From: Candidatus Omnitrophota bacterium | GTDB lineage: Bacteria; Omnitrophota; Gorgyraeia; Zapsychrales; JANLHA01 | DNA length: 6,016 nucleotides | Assembly: GCA_023247815.1 (NCBI GenBank) | Contig: JAHFFS010000100.1 | Coordinates: 1-6,016, forward strand | Direction of reading: 5' to 3' | Shown: one piece after another, positions 1-5,974 of the stretch | Layout: every line of letters begins with the position of its first letter | Numbering within the stretch: position 1 is the first letter of the stretch | Translations under genes and position numbers: made by a program | Notes under the pieces: generated by a model | What the model saw: the letters and a program-made list of their open reading frames with translations, nothing else | The model's database searches: none | Told to the model about the DNA's origin: nothing

Positions 1-118
1 TTCAAATCAATTGGCCGCGGCCATTCAAATCTGGGAAAAAGGATTGCGCCTTGCTCCACAAGATCCAGAACTGCTGAGTCTCATTGAAAAAGCACGGCAA
101 TTGCAAAACCAACCTTAA
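1..118 (+). CDS. C-terminal end of a TPR-like protein (partial)
   Basis: An open frame enters from the left edge (first full codon at base 2) and ends at a TAA at 116-118, giving the last 38 residues of a protein whose start lies outside the window. The visible tail has the spacing of a tetratricopeptide-type helix pair: alanine-rich helix, then WEKGLRLAPQDPELLSLIEK, where the 'GL-x-LAP-x-DPEL' turn is the usual junction between consecutive TPR units. It then ends in a short polar tail (QLQNQP). TPR proteins are scaffolds for protein-protein contacts, and nothing here shows the partner or the cell location. The stop lies one base from the stop of the convergent minus-strand gene, so any terminator for this gene must lie inside that neighbour. 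The reading frame is well supported. The TPR assignment rests on one repeat only. Confidence 0.6.
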   Translation, partial: SNQLAAAIQIWEKGLRLAPQDPELLSLIEKARQLQNQP

Positions 119-119
119 A

Positions 120-848
120 TCACCGCACTTGCGCTGCTAATCTTCGATCTTTCGACAAGGATTTGATAATTTTAGAAGCCGAAACAATCGCTGCGGCAAT
201 AACTCTCTTTTCTGATGGCGTTGTGTCTGAAAATGGCGTTTCCTGCCCAACAATGTCCGTCACCACCATCAGTGCTATGGCCGGCCTTTGAATTTTTTTC
301 GACGCGGCAAAAAAAGCCGAGACCTCCATATCAATCACTTGCACCTTCTGCTCTCTAAAAAAATCAACAAATTGTTTCTCCAGAAACAGCGATCCAAATG
401 TCATTCCTTTGACCGAATGCACTTGAGCGGAAAACTCATCAAAACATTTTTGTAAAAAAATCGGATCAGGCCTTGTAGATGAAATCTGTTCTGTCCTTTC
501 ATGCAAGACTTCTGTAAAACTTTCATACGCCAGACACTCCGTTGGACAAACCAGATTGCCGATTCCGATATTGGGAACACCCGGCAGCAAACCACAGGAA
601 CCAAAAAATATGATCCGTTTGACCTGTGTCTCTCGCAAATGCAAGACAGCGTCTCCCACCAGTGGCGCTCCGATGCCGGCCCTAATCACCGTCAAGCTTT
701 CCACATTCGCGGCAGAAAAAAGCTTGCCTCTCTTAAGCTCTTTGAGACCGAATCCCTTCAAGAATTCCGGCATCAGATAAGGAATGACAAGACAGGTCTC
801 TTGGACCTGTGATTCTTCAATTCCCACGATTTCCTTGAACCAACTCAT
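120..848 (-). CDS. Nucleoside phosphorylase / nucleosidase superfamily protein
   Basis: This 242-residue protein has the fold-defining motifs of the PNP/UDP phosphorylase superfamily (purine and uridine phosphorylases, MTA/SAH and AMP nucleosidases), which cleave the N-glycosidic bond of nucleosides with phosphate or water. Visible in order are a glycine-rich strand-loop (VIRAGIGAP, residues 54-62), the FFGSCG segment (81-86) matching the family's 'GxxGG' base/phosphate loop, the VIDMEVSAFF segment (171-180) whose Met-Glu contacts the ribose, and VVTDIVG (195-201) whose Asp198 sits where the purine-binding acid is found. The length is normal for the family. Substrate cannot be decided: the motifs fit a uridine- or purine-phosphorylase-like enzyme, but no subfamily signature is clear and there is no nucleoside-salvage gene beside it. 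The ATG at 848 has only a weak purine stretch (AAGAAG) upstream. It is a single gene, divergent from the aldo/keto reductase and convergent with the TPR gene. Confidence 0.85.
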   Translation of the reverse strand: MSWFKEIVGIEESQVQETCLVIPYLMPEFLKGFGLKELKRGKLFSAANVESLTVIRAGIGAPLVGDAVLHLRETQVKRIIFFGSCGLLPGVPNIGIGNLVCPTECLAYESFTEVLHERTEQISSTRPDPIFLQKCFDEFSAQVHSVKGMTFGSLFLEKQFVDFFREQKVQVIDMEVSAFFAASKKIQRPAIALMVVTDIVGQETPFSDTTPSEKRVIAAAIVSASKIIKSLSKDRRLAAQVR

Positions 849-854
849 AAAAAC

Positions 855-882
855 TTCTTGCTTTCGCCAGTTATGCTATAAT
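855..882 (+). promoter_or_regulatory. Probable sigma-70-type promoter with extended -10 for the aldo/keto reductase operon
   Basis: The 57-base gap between the two divergent genes contains TGCTATAAT at 874-882, a perfect extended -10 element (TGnTATAAT). With a 16-base spacer the -35 position is TTCTTG (855-860), a partial match, as is common where the extended -10 is strong. Transcription would begin near 889, leaving a leader of roughly 17 bases before the ATG at 906, with a weak GGAAA ribosome-binding stretch at 894-898. No equally good promoter is visible for the divergent gene, though the same AT-rich block reads TATTAT on the minus strand (883-878). Confidence 0.6.
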
Positions 883-905
883 ATTGCCTTCTTGGAAAAA
901 ATAAT

Positions 906-1826
906 ATGCAGTATAACACAATTCCAAATACCGATCTGAAAGTTTCTCCGATCTGCCTAGGCACTTGGGTCTTCGGTTCCGATCATTGGAGCGGTGCCAA
1001 ACGGGATGATTGCATCCAGGCCGCCCAGACCGCTTTGAGTCTGGGGATCAACTTCATCGATACCGCCCCGATCTATGGCAACGGTCTTGCCGAGCAGCTC
1101 GTTGGGGAAGCCATTAAAACCAGACGCGATCAGGTTATCCTCGCCACCAAATGCGGATTAACACCTCAAGGGAAAAAAATCATCTGTGACTTAAAACCGC
1201 TGACCATTCTCAAAGAAATCGATGCCTCACTGCAACGATTAAAAACCGACTATATCGACCTTTACCAATGCCACTGGCCTGATCCCAATACGCCCATCGA
1301 AATCACGATGGAAACTCTGTTAAAAATTAAGGAAGCCGGAAAAATCCGTTATATCGGCGTCTCTAACTTTGAAACTGACCTGCTCGATGCTGCCATGAAA
1401 ATCACTCCCATTGTCAGCAACCAAGTTCAATACTCCCTTTTGCACCGCGAAATCGAAAAAAGTATTTTACCCCACGGCCTGCAGCTCAATGTTGGGATCC
1501 TCGCTTACGGACCGCTAGGTGGCGGGATCCTGAGTGGAAAATACAAAGAGGCAAAAAACTTTCCGGCCAGCGATGCCCGGAGCTTCTTCTATCATTTTTA
1601 TCAAGGCGACAAATGTAAGGATATCCTCGCCGGCTTAGAAAACCTCAAACAACTTAAAAAGTCACCTCACGAAATCGCCATCAACTGGGTCCGACAACAA
1701 CCAGGGGTGACCAGCGTCCTGGTCGGTGCGCGCAACAGCCAGCAGGTCAAATCCAACTTTCGAGCCTTGAGCTGGACATTATCAGCTTATGAGTTGGATT
1801 TTGTTCAAAAACAGATCAAACCATGA
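906..1826 (+). CDS. Aldo/keto reductase (AKR superfamily, YhdN/AKR11-like)
   Basis: This 306-residue cytosolic NAD(P)H-dependent oxidoreductase belongs to the (beta/alpha)8 aldo/keto reductase family, which reduces carbonyls to alcohols. The full catalytic tetrad is present: Asp52 and Tyr57 in DTAPIYGNG, Lys82 in LATKCG, and His123 in YQCHWPDP. Further family markers are GVSNF (151-155), SNQVQYSLL (171-179), the AYGPLGGGILSGK loop (200-212), and VLVGARNSQQVKSN near the C-terminus (271-284), the cofactor 2'-phosphate/adenine-binding signature, which favours NADPH. The overall pattern (LGTWVFG near the start, DYIDLYQCHWPDP, GVSNF) is most like the AKR11 group typified by Bacillus YhdN/general stress protein 69. 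Length is normal. The natural substrate is not predictable. It is the first gene of a two-gene operon: its TGA stop overlaps the ATG of the radical SAM gene (ATGA), so the two are probably translationally coupled. Confidence 0.93.
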   Translation: MQYNTIPNTDLKVSPICLGTWVFGSDHWSGAKRDDCIQAAQTALSLGINFIDTAPIYGNGLAEQLVGEAIKTRRDQVILATKCGLTPQGKKIICDLKPLTILKEIDASLQRLKTDYIDLYQCHWPDPNTPIEITMETLLKIKEAGKIRYIGVSNFETDLLDAAMKITPIVSNQVQYSLLHREIEKSILPHGLQLNVGILAYGPLGGGILSGKYKEAKNFPASDARSFFYHFYQGDKCKDILAGLENLKQLKKSPHEIAINWVRQQPGVTSVLVGARNSQQVKSNFRALSWTLSAYELDFVQKQIKP

Positions 1827-3148
1827 TCGCTGCTCCCGATCAGATTCAAACTTATCTCAGTGTTAAGTATCCTCAACTTAGCAAAAACAAGCACCAAGAA
1901 ATCACCCGCCTCTTGTATGAAATCGCCAAACGGGAACATCTGCACTATACCGAAATCTTAAACGAATTCACGAAGCCGACATCCCGTTTTAATGACATCA
2001 AAAATTACCTGGTCAAACGTCGCTTCCCCAATGCGACAAAAAATCAGAAACAGGTCAGGCCTCTTTTACCGTCGCTAACCATTGATCCGCAATTGAAAGT
2101 CAACACCTCAGAGCCGCCGTCGCGTCACCCACAAAAATTCTATGTTGAGGAAAACGTTTTATCCAGCGAGTTGGTTGAAAGAGTGCGCGACCTTTATCCC
2201 CGTGTTCCTCTGGAAACCATCTCGGCCTACCGTGATCATACCAAGACCCAACCGTTTGGAATCAAAGATTACAACCAGCGGCTCAATGCCTATTATCTGG
2301 TCCAGGAAAAATATGATTTTTACAAACGCTGTCCGTGTTCCAACAATTCCATTTTCTGCGGCTATCATATCGTAAATTTAGGAAGCGGCTGCGCTTATGA
2401 ATGCGCCTATTGCGTCTTGCAGGATTATATCAATTCCCCAGGCATTGTCCTCCCAGCCAACCTCGAAGATTTTTTCAACGCGTTTCAAAACTATCAACAA
2501 AACATCCGGGTGGGTTCCGGGGAATGGACCGACTCACTGCTCTTTGACCATGTGACGGGTTACTCACCGCGCATCGTTGAATTTTTTCGAAAGCATCCAA
2601 AGAGCCAATTTGAATTCAAAACCAAAAGCGCCAATATTGACCTTTTACTGACGGTGGCTGGGGCGGATAACGTTGTCATTTCCTGGAGCATGAATCCCTC
2701 CAAAGTCACAGAAACCATTGAACATTTTACCGCGAGCACTCACCAACGTCTCACGGCCGCGCGATGCTGTGCCGAACACGGCTACCGGGTCGCCTTTCAT
2801 TTTGATCCGATCATCCATTACCAAGGTTGGGAATACGATTATGAAGAACTCGTTAACCTCACCTTTGATCTCATCCCCGAGGAACGGATCTCCTGGCTGA
2901 GCATTGGAACGCTGCGCCTGACTCCCCGCTTAAAAAAAATCATTGAGAACCGCTTTCCAGAAACATCGATCCTAGACGAGGAAATGCTGCCGGGACATGA
3001 CGGCAAACTGCGGTATTCCAACGAGGCCCGCAATCAGATCTATCAAAATATGACCCAATGGATCCGAAAGCGAAGTCAAACGGTTAAATTTTATTTATGT
3101 ATGGAAGACAAGAAAATGTGTCAAACCCATTGGTTTGACAAACGGTGA
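1823..3148 (+). CDS. SPL-family radical SAM protein (spore photoproduct lyase-like)
   Basis: This 441-residue protein contains a radical SAM [4Fe-4S] motif, Cys190-x3-Cys194-x2-Cys197 (GCAYECAYC), in the setting typical of the SPL/COG1533 DNA-repair-photolyase family. CPCSNNSIFCGYHIVN (170-185) precedes it, and VLQDYINSPG, GSGEWTDSL (231-239), FEFKTKSANI (263-272), VVISWSMNP (284-292), AFHFDPIIHYQGWE (324-337), LSIGTLRLTP (359-368), GHDGKLRY (391-398) and YLCMED (424-429) follow. True spore photoproduct lyase reverses the UV thymine dimer of spore DNA. This protein has no cysteine between residues 198 and 314, so the H-donor Cys of Bacillus SPL appears absent, and its substrate is uncertain. 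Residues 1-100 form a helical, basic extension ahead of the family core, which begins near KFYVEENVLSSELV (105-118). The ATG overlaps the upstream stop and has no clear Shine-Dalgarno, which fits translational coupling. The gene converges on the mcsA-like gene 26 bases away. Confidence 0.88.
   Translation: MIAAPDQIQTYLSVKYPQLSKNKHQEITRLLYEIAKREHLHYTEILNEFTKPTSRFNDIKNYLVKRRFPNATKNQKQVRPLLPSLTIDPQLKVNTSEPPSRHPQKFYVEENVLSSELVERVRDLYPRVPLETISAYRDHTKTQPFGIKDYNQRLNAYYLVQEKYDFYKRCPCSNNSIFCGYHIVNLGSGCAYECAYCVLQDYINSPGIVLPANLEDFFNAFQNYQQNIRVGSGEWTDSLLFDHVTGYSPRIVEFFRKHPKSQFEFKTKSANIDLLLTVAGADNVVISWSMNPSKVTETIEHFTASTHQRLTAARCCAEHGYRVAFHFDPIIHYQGWEYDYEELVNLTFDLIPEERISWLSIGTLRLTPRLKKIIENRFPETSILDEEMLPGHDGKLRYSNEARNQIYQNMTQWIRKRSQTVKFYLCMEDKKMCQTHWFDKR
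3119..3140 (-). terminator. Probable intrinsic terminator of the sufE-lgt-hemB-mcsA operon
   Basis: TGTCAAACC (3119-3127) and GGTTTGACA (3132-3140) form a perfect 9-bp inverted repeat around a 4-base loop. Read on the minus strand, it lies 34 bases past the mcsA-like stop, and the stem is followed at once by a T-rich run (CATTTTCTTGTCT, 3118-3106), as in an imperfect rho-independent terminator. On the plus strand the next T tract (seven T at 3158-3164) is 17 bases beyond the stem, so it is a poorer terminator for the aldo/keto reductase-SPL operon. The stem falls in the last codons of the SPL-family gene, so the sequence does double duty. The stem has only four G:C pairs, so strength is uncertain. 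Confidence 0.5.
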
Positions 3149-3174
3149 GCTAAAATGTTTTTTTCAACAGGCTT

Positions 3175-3681
3175 TTATTTCGTCTCTAACGCCCTGATTT
3201 GATCACGCAATCTGCCGGCTTCTTCAAAGTTCTCGCCCCGAATAGCTTCGCCCAACTTTCGTTTCAATTCTGATAAAACATCATCCGCCTTGCCCTTTAT
3301 GGACTTGACGGTTAAAGGACTTTTTCCTAAATGCTGGTTTGTCCCATGAATTTTTTTCAACAAATCAGCCAAAGGAGCGCGGAAAGTCTGATAACAATCA
3401 CTGCACCCCAAACGTCCGTATTTCTGAAACTGTTCATATTTAAGCCCACAGTTTTCGCAGGCAATATCAGGCTCTCCTTTGACCTGCACTTGTTTGCCAA
3501 AATTGGCAAGCCCGGCTAAAAGATCAGATAACCCAAACTGTTTTTCCATCTGCATCTCTTGCAACAAAGGACAATCCTCGCACAAGTGCATTTCGGTTAT
3601 TTTACCGTCGATGATCTCGGTCAAATGAACCGTTGGTTTCTTCTTACATCCCTCACAATAAGCCTTAGCATCTTCGTGCAT
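3175..3681 (-). CDS. McsA-like zinc-finger protein with UvrB/UvrC (UVR) motif
   Basis: With the start chosen here the protein has 168 residues. It carries four CxxC pairs: Cys9/12 (CEGCKKKP), Cys34/37 (HLCEDC), Cys75/78 (ACENCG) and Cys93/96 (GRLGCSDCYQTF). A linker with KIHGTNQHLGK (110-120) and a C-terminal UVR coiled-coil motif (about 134-166, LGEAIRGENFEEAGRLRDQI) follow. This is the architecture of McsA, which binds Zn2+ and in Firmicutes activates the protein-arginine kinase McsB in CtsR/ClpCP stress control. No mcsB-like gene is beside it here, so the partner is unknown. A longer reading starts at a TTG at 3708 with no ribosome-binding site. I prefer the ATG at 3681 because GGAG (3690-3687) sits five bases upstream of it and the first CxxC then falls near the N-terminus as in McsA. 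The start overlaps the hemB 3' end by 17 bases. It is the last gene of the operon. Confidence 0.85.
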   Translation of the reverse strand: MHEDAKAYCEGCKKKPTVHLTEIIDGKITEMHLCEDCPLLQEMQMEKQFGLSDLLAGLANFGKQVQVKGEPDIACENCGLKYEQFQKYGRLGCSDCYQTFRAPLADLLKKIHGTNQHLGKSPLTVKSIKGKADDVLSELKRKLGEAIRGENFEEAGRLRDQIRALETK

Positions 3682-4663
3682 GAATTCTCCGCGCAAAGTC
3701 CTTAGCAAAATAACTAAAAATGATGTCTGCTCCAGCCCGCTTAATCGCGGTCAAAACTTCTTCAACCGCCCTTTCCTCATCCAACCAACCCTTTTCAGCG
3801 GCTGCCTTAATCATCGCGTACTCTCCACTGACATGATAAGCCGCAACCGGAACATCGACAACCGCTTTTAAAACTTTTATCACATCCAAATAGGTGTGCG
3901 CTGGTTTGACCATGATCATATCTGCACCTTCCTCAACATCCAACCGGGCTTCTCTGATCGCTTCCCTGACATTGGCCGGATCCATTTGATACGATTTCTT
4001 ATCGCCAGATCGTGGGGCCGATCCCAACGCGTCACGGAAAGGTCCGTAGAACGCGGAACAGTATTTCGCTGTATAAGCTAAGATGCCCACATCTAAGAAC
4101 CCTTCATTGTCCAAGGCCTCTCGAATATAACCCACCCGTCCATCCATCATGTCCGACGGGGCAACGATATCAGCCCCGGCCTTGGCTTGCGAAACCGCCA
4201 TGGCAGCCAAAATGGGCAAAGTCTCATCATTATGAATCTTCCCTTTTTTAACAACACCATCATGTCCGTCACTTGAATAAGGGTCCATCGCAACATCCGT
4301 AATCACCAAAAGTTCCGGTACCGTCTGTTTCAGCGCCTGAATGCAGCGTTGCATAAGACCTTTGGAATTGGTACTTTCACTTGCGGTCTTATCTTTTAAC
4401 GCGTTCCCCAAGTTCGGGAAAAGGGCGACGGCAGGGATTCCCAATTGATAAACCTCTTTCGCCTCTTTCACCAGAAGATCAATGCTCAATTTTTCGATCC
4501 CAGGCATCGAAATCACGGCCTGACGTTTGCGGTCCCCTTCAATGACAAAAAGCGGCATCACAAAATCAGCTGCTGCCAAGCGCGTCTCACGCACCAGACT
4601 GCGAATCGCGGCATTCTTTCGATTCCGTCGTGGTCTTTGCAATATTTTGATTTTCTTTTGCAT
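3665..4663 (-). CDS. hemB: Delta-aminolevulinic acid dehydratase (porphobilinogen synthase)
   Basis: HemB condenses two 5-aminolevulinate molecules into porphobilinogen, the first common pyrrole of haem, sirohaem and cobalamin synthesis, in the cytosol. The 332-residue protein is full length and matches the family throughout: LVRETRL near the N-terminus, FVMPLFVIEG (34-43), VALFPNLG (79-86), DVAMDPYSSDGHDG (123-136), APSDMMDGRVGYIREALD (168-185), and the two active-site lysines, Lys200 (YTAKYCSAFYGPFRDALGSAP region) and Lys253 (MVKPAHTYLD). The metal loop at 123-136 carries aspartates where zinc-type enzymes have three cysteines, so this is the Asp-rich, zinc-independent (Mg2+-type) class. 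The ATG at 4663 directly abuts the TAA of lgt (TAAATG), and AGGGA (4674-4670) inside the lgt end gives a good ribosome-binding site six bases upstream. The 3' end overlaps the mcsA-like gene. Confidence 0.97.
   Translation of the reverse strand: MQKKIKILQRPRRNRKNAAIRSLVRETRLAAADFVMPLFVIEGDRKRQAVISMPGIEKLSIDLLVKEAKEVYQLGIPAVALFPNLGNALKDKTASESTNSKGLMQRCIQALKQTVPELLVITDVAMDPYSSDGHDGVVKKGKIHNDETLPILAAMAVSQAKAGADIVAPSDMMDGRVGYIREALDNEGFLDVGILAYTAKYCSAFYGPFRDALGSAPRSGDKKSYQMDPANVREAIREARLDVEEGADMIMVKPAHTYLDVIKVLKAVVDVPVAAYHVSGEYAMIKAAAEKGWLDEERAVEEVLTAIKRAGADIIFSYFAKDFARRIHARRC
3687..3690 (-). promoter_or_regulatory. Ribosome-binding site deciding the mcsA-like start
   Basis: On the minus strand GGAG occurs five bases before the ATG at 3681, within the end of hemB. 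The competing in-frame TTG at 3708 has no purine-rich Shine-Dalgarno upstream. This supports the 168-residue reading over the 177-residue one. Confidence 0.7.
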
Positions 4664-5512
4664 TTATGTTCCCTGTTCTTTAACATTCTTGCGCCAGAGC
4701 ATGAGCACTCCTCCGGTCAGCATCATAAAAAGACATAATAGCTGGCCCATACTGAACGCTCCAAACACAAACCCTAGCTGCGCGTCTGGCTCACGGAAAA
4801 ATTCAATACCAAACCGGACTGCACCATATCCCATAAGATATAAAAAAAACAAAAAACCGTCAAACGACTTTTTATTTTGAAAAAAACGCAGCAGACAAAA
4901 TAAAAAAATCCCTTCAAACAGGGCTTCGTACAATTGCGACGGATGCCGCAATTGACCATCTGAGGCCTGCGGAAAAACCGTCCCCCAAGGAACGTTGGTG
5001 ACTCGCCCATAAAGTTCGCCGTTTAAAAAATTTCCGATCCGGCCAAAGGTATATCCCAAAGGGACCGCTGGGATCACAAAATCAGCCAACTTCCATAAAT
5101 GAATTTTTTTGATCCGGCAAAAAATGACACTGGCACCGATGATGCCGATCAACCCGCCGTGATACGACAATCCACTGATACCAACAAATCGGAATCCTGG
5201 CTGAAACGGCCAAAAAATCTCGACCGGCCGCTTCACGAAATAATCAAAATCATAAAATAAGACATAACCAAGACGAGCGCCCAAGATGATGCTTATGACA
5301 GCAACCAAAAAATAATCTTCCCATTGCAGCAAATTGATTGGGCAGAGTTGGGTTTTGTTTTTTCGGATCCTATTTCGAACATGCAAATACCCAACCAGCA
5401 GTGCGGTAAGATACATAAGACCATAGTAACGAATCTGCAAAGGTCCGATGGCTAAAAAGACCGGATCAATCTGCCGTGGGATTTGCTGCCACCAATGGAA
5501 GAAATGAGTCAT
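4664..5512 (-). CDS. lgt: Phosphatidylglycerol:prolipoprotein diacylglyceryl transferase
   Basis: Lgt is the inner-membrane enzyme that moves diacylglycerol from phosphatidylglycerol to the lipobox cysteine of prolipoproteins, the first step of lipoprotein maturation. The 282-residue protein has about seven hydrophobic segments (roughly 29-46, 66-86, 112-132, 144-157, 201-211, 219-237, 254-273). It carries the Lgt signature GRIGNFLNGELYGR (157-170). Residues matching essential E. coli positions are His118 in SYHGG (E. coli His103), Arg158 (Arg143), Glu166 (Glu151), and Arg233/Glu237 in the AVRFGIEFFREPD segment (Arg239/Glu243). The N-terminal IDPVFLAIGPLQIRYYGLMY block and HPSQLYEALFEG (190-201) are also typical. 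Length is usual for the family. It follows sufE by 27 bases, with only a weak purine stretch before its ATG, and abuts hemB. A-rich tracts give the 3' half an AT-rich look, in keeping with Phe/Lys-rich loops. Confidence 0.97.
   Translation of the reverse strand: MTHFFHWWQQIPRQIDPVFLAIGPLQIRYYGLMYLTALLVGYLHVRNRIRKNKTQLCPINLLQWEDYFLVAVISIILGARLGYVLFYDFDYFVKRPVEIFWPFQPGFRFVGISGLSYHGGLIGIIGASVIFCRIKKIHLWKLADFVIPAVPLGYTFGRIGNFLNGELYGRVTNVPWGTVFPQASDGQLRHPSQLYEALFEGIFLFCLLRFFQNKKSFDGFLFFLYLMGYGAVRFGIEFFREPDAQLGFVFGAFSMGQLLCLFMMLTGGVLMLWRKNVKEQGT
4670..4674 (-). promoter_or_regulatory. Ribosome-binding site of hemB inside the lgt 3' end
   Basis: AGGGA on the minus strand lies six bases before the hemB ATG and within the last codons of lgt. 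With the abutting stop/start (TAAATG) it indicates reinitiation or coupling between lgt and hemB. Confidence 0.65.
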
Positions 5513-5539
5513 TGAATTTTCTGGCGGGGTTAAAAAATT

Positions 5540-5956
5540 TTAATTGAGCGCCGAATGTGATAAGGTTTGCAGCCGTTCGACCATCGAAAAAAAACCATTG
5601 CGTCGATTAGGGCTCAAATGATTGTCCAGCCCGAGCTTGTGAAAAATGCTCTTGATATCAATCGCCTTCATCTCTTCGACCGTTTTCTTCGCGTAAACAA
5701 TCTGCAGAATCGCGATGAGCCCGTTGACAATGGAGGCGTCGCTGTTCGCGATAAAATCAAATCGCGGTGACGCGCCGTCAATTTTTTGAACCGTCATATG
5801 AACCGTACTGGTGCAGCCATGGACACGATTTTCTTCAACTTTGGCACTCTCCGGTAGAGCTGGGATCTTACCCCCCAACTCAATAATGAAACGATAACGG
5901 TCCTGCCAATTCTCCAGCACATCAAAATTTTTATATAAACGTTCCAACGTCATCAT
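5540..5956 (-). CDS. sufE: SufE-family cysteine desulfuration protein
   Basis: SufE accepts persulfide sulfur from the cysteine desulfurase SufS on a single cysteine, stimulates it, and passes sulfur to the Fe-S scaffold in the cytosol. The 138-residue protein is the usual length. The active-site segment ENRVHGCTSTVHM (42-54) holds Cys48, equivalent to E. coli Cys51 in the family's 'VxGCxSxVW' motif. Also visible are the N-terminal WQDRYRFIIELGGKIPALPE block (17-36), the central ASIVNGLIAILQIVYAKKT region (74-92) and the C-terminal LGLDNHLSPNRRNGFFSMV segment (103-121), all family hallmarks. Two ATGs lie in tandem at 5956 and 5953 and I cannot choose between them, as the nearest purine stretches (GAAAAG, and GAGGAAG further away) are not well placed. 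It is the first gene of the operon seen in the window. No desulfurase is visible, though a sufS-like partner could lie beyond the right edge. Confidence 0.95.
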   Translation of the reverse strand: MMTLERLYKNFDVLENWQDRYRFIIELGGKIPALPESAKVEENRVHGCTSTVHMTVQKIDGASPRFDFIANSDASIVNGLIAILQIVYAKKTVEEMKAIDIKSIFHKLGLDNHLSPNRRNGFFSMVERLQTLSHSALN

Positions 5957-5974
5957 GTTGAACTTTTCACTTCC

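Noticed and set aside
12..23. Perfect 12-base GC-rich palindrome TGGCCGCGGCCA flanked by 8-base direct repeats (TTCAAATC at 1-8 and 24-31), resembling an insertion footprint.
   Set aside because: It lies wholly in the TPR-like reading frame and encodes part of an alanine-rich helix. No mobile-element remnant is present, so chance is the simpler explanation.
501..812. Plus-strand open frame of 103 residues opposite the phosphorylase-superfamily gene.
   Set aside because: It is antisense to a gene with intact family motifs, has low-complexity composition with no recognisable domain and no ribosome-binding site.
3156..3169. TGTT...AACA hairpin with a seven-T tract in the 26-base convergent gap, as a plus-strand terminator.
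   Set aside because: The stem has only four base pairs with one G:C, and the T tract is in the loop rather than after the stem.
3175..3708. Longer mcsA-like reading from a TTG at 3708.
   Set aside because: It has no ribosome-binding site and would add nine residues ahead of a well-placed GGAG and ATG.
4774..5010. 78-residue minus-strand open frame inside lgt.
   Set aside because: It is an alternative frame of the lgt coding sequence; the Lgt motifs in the main frame are continuous through this interval.
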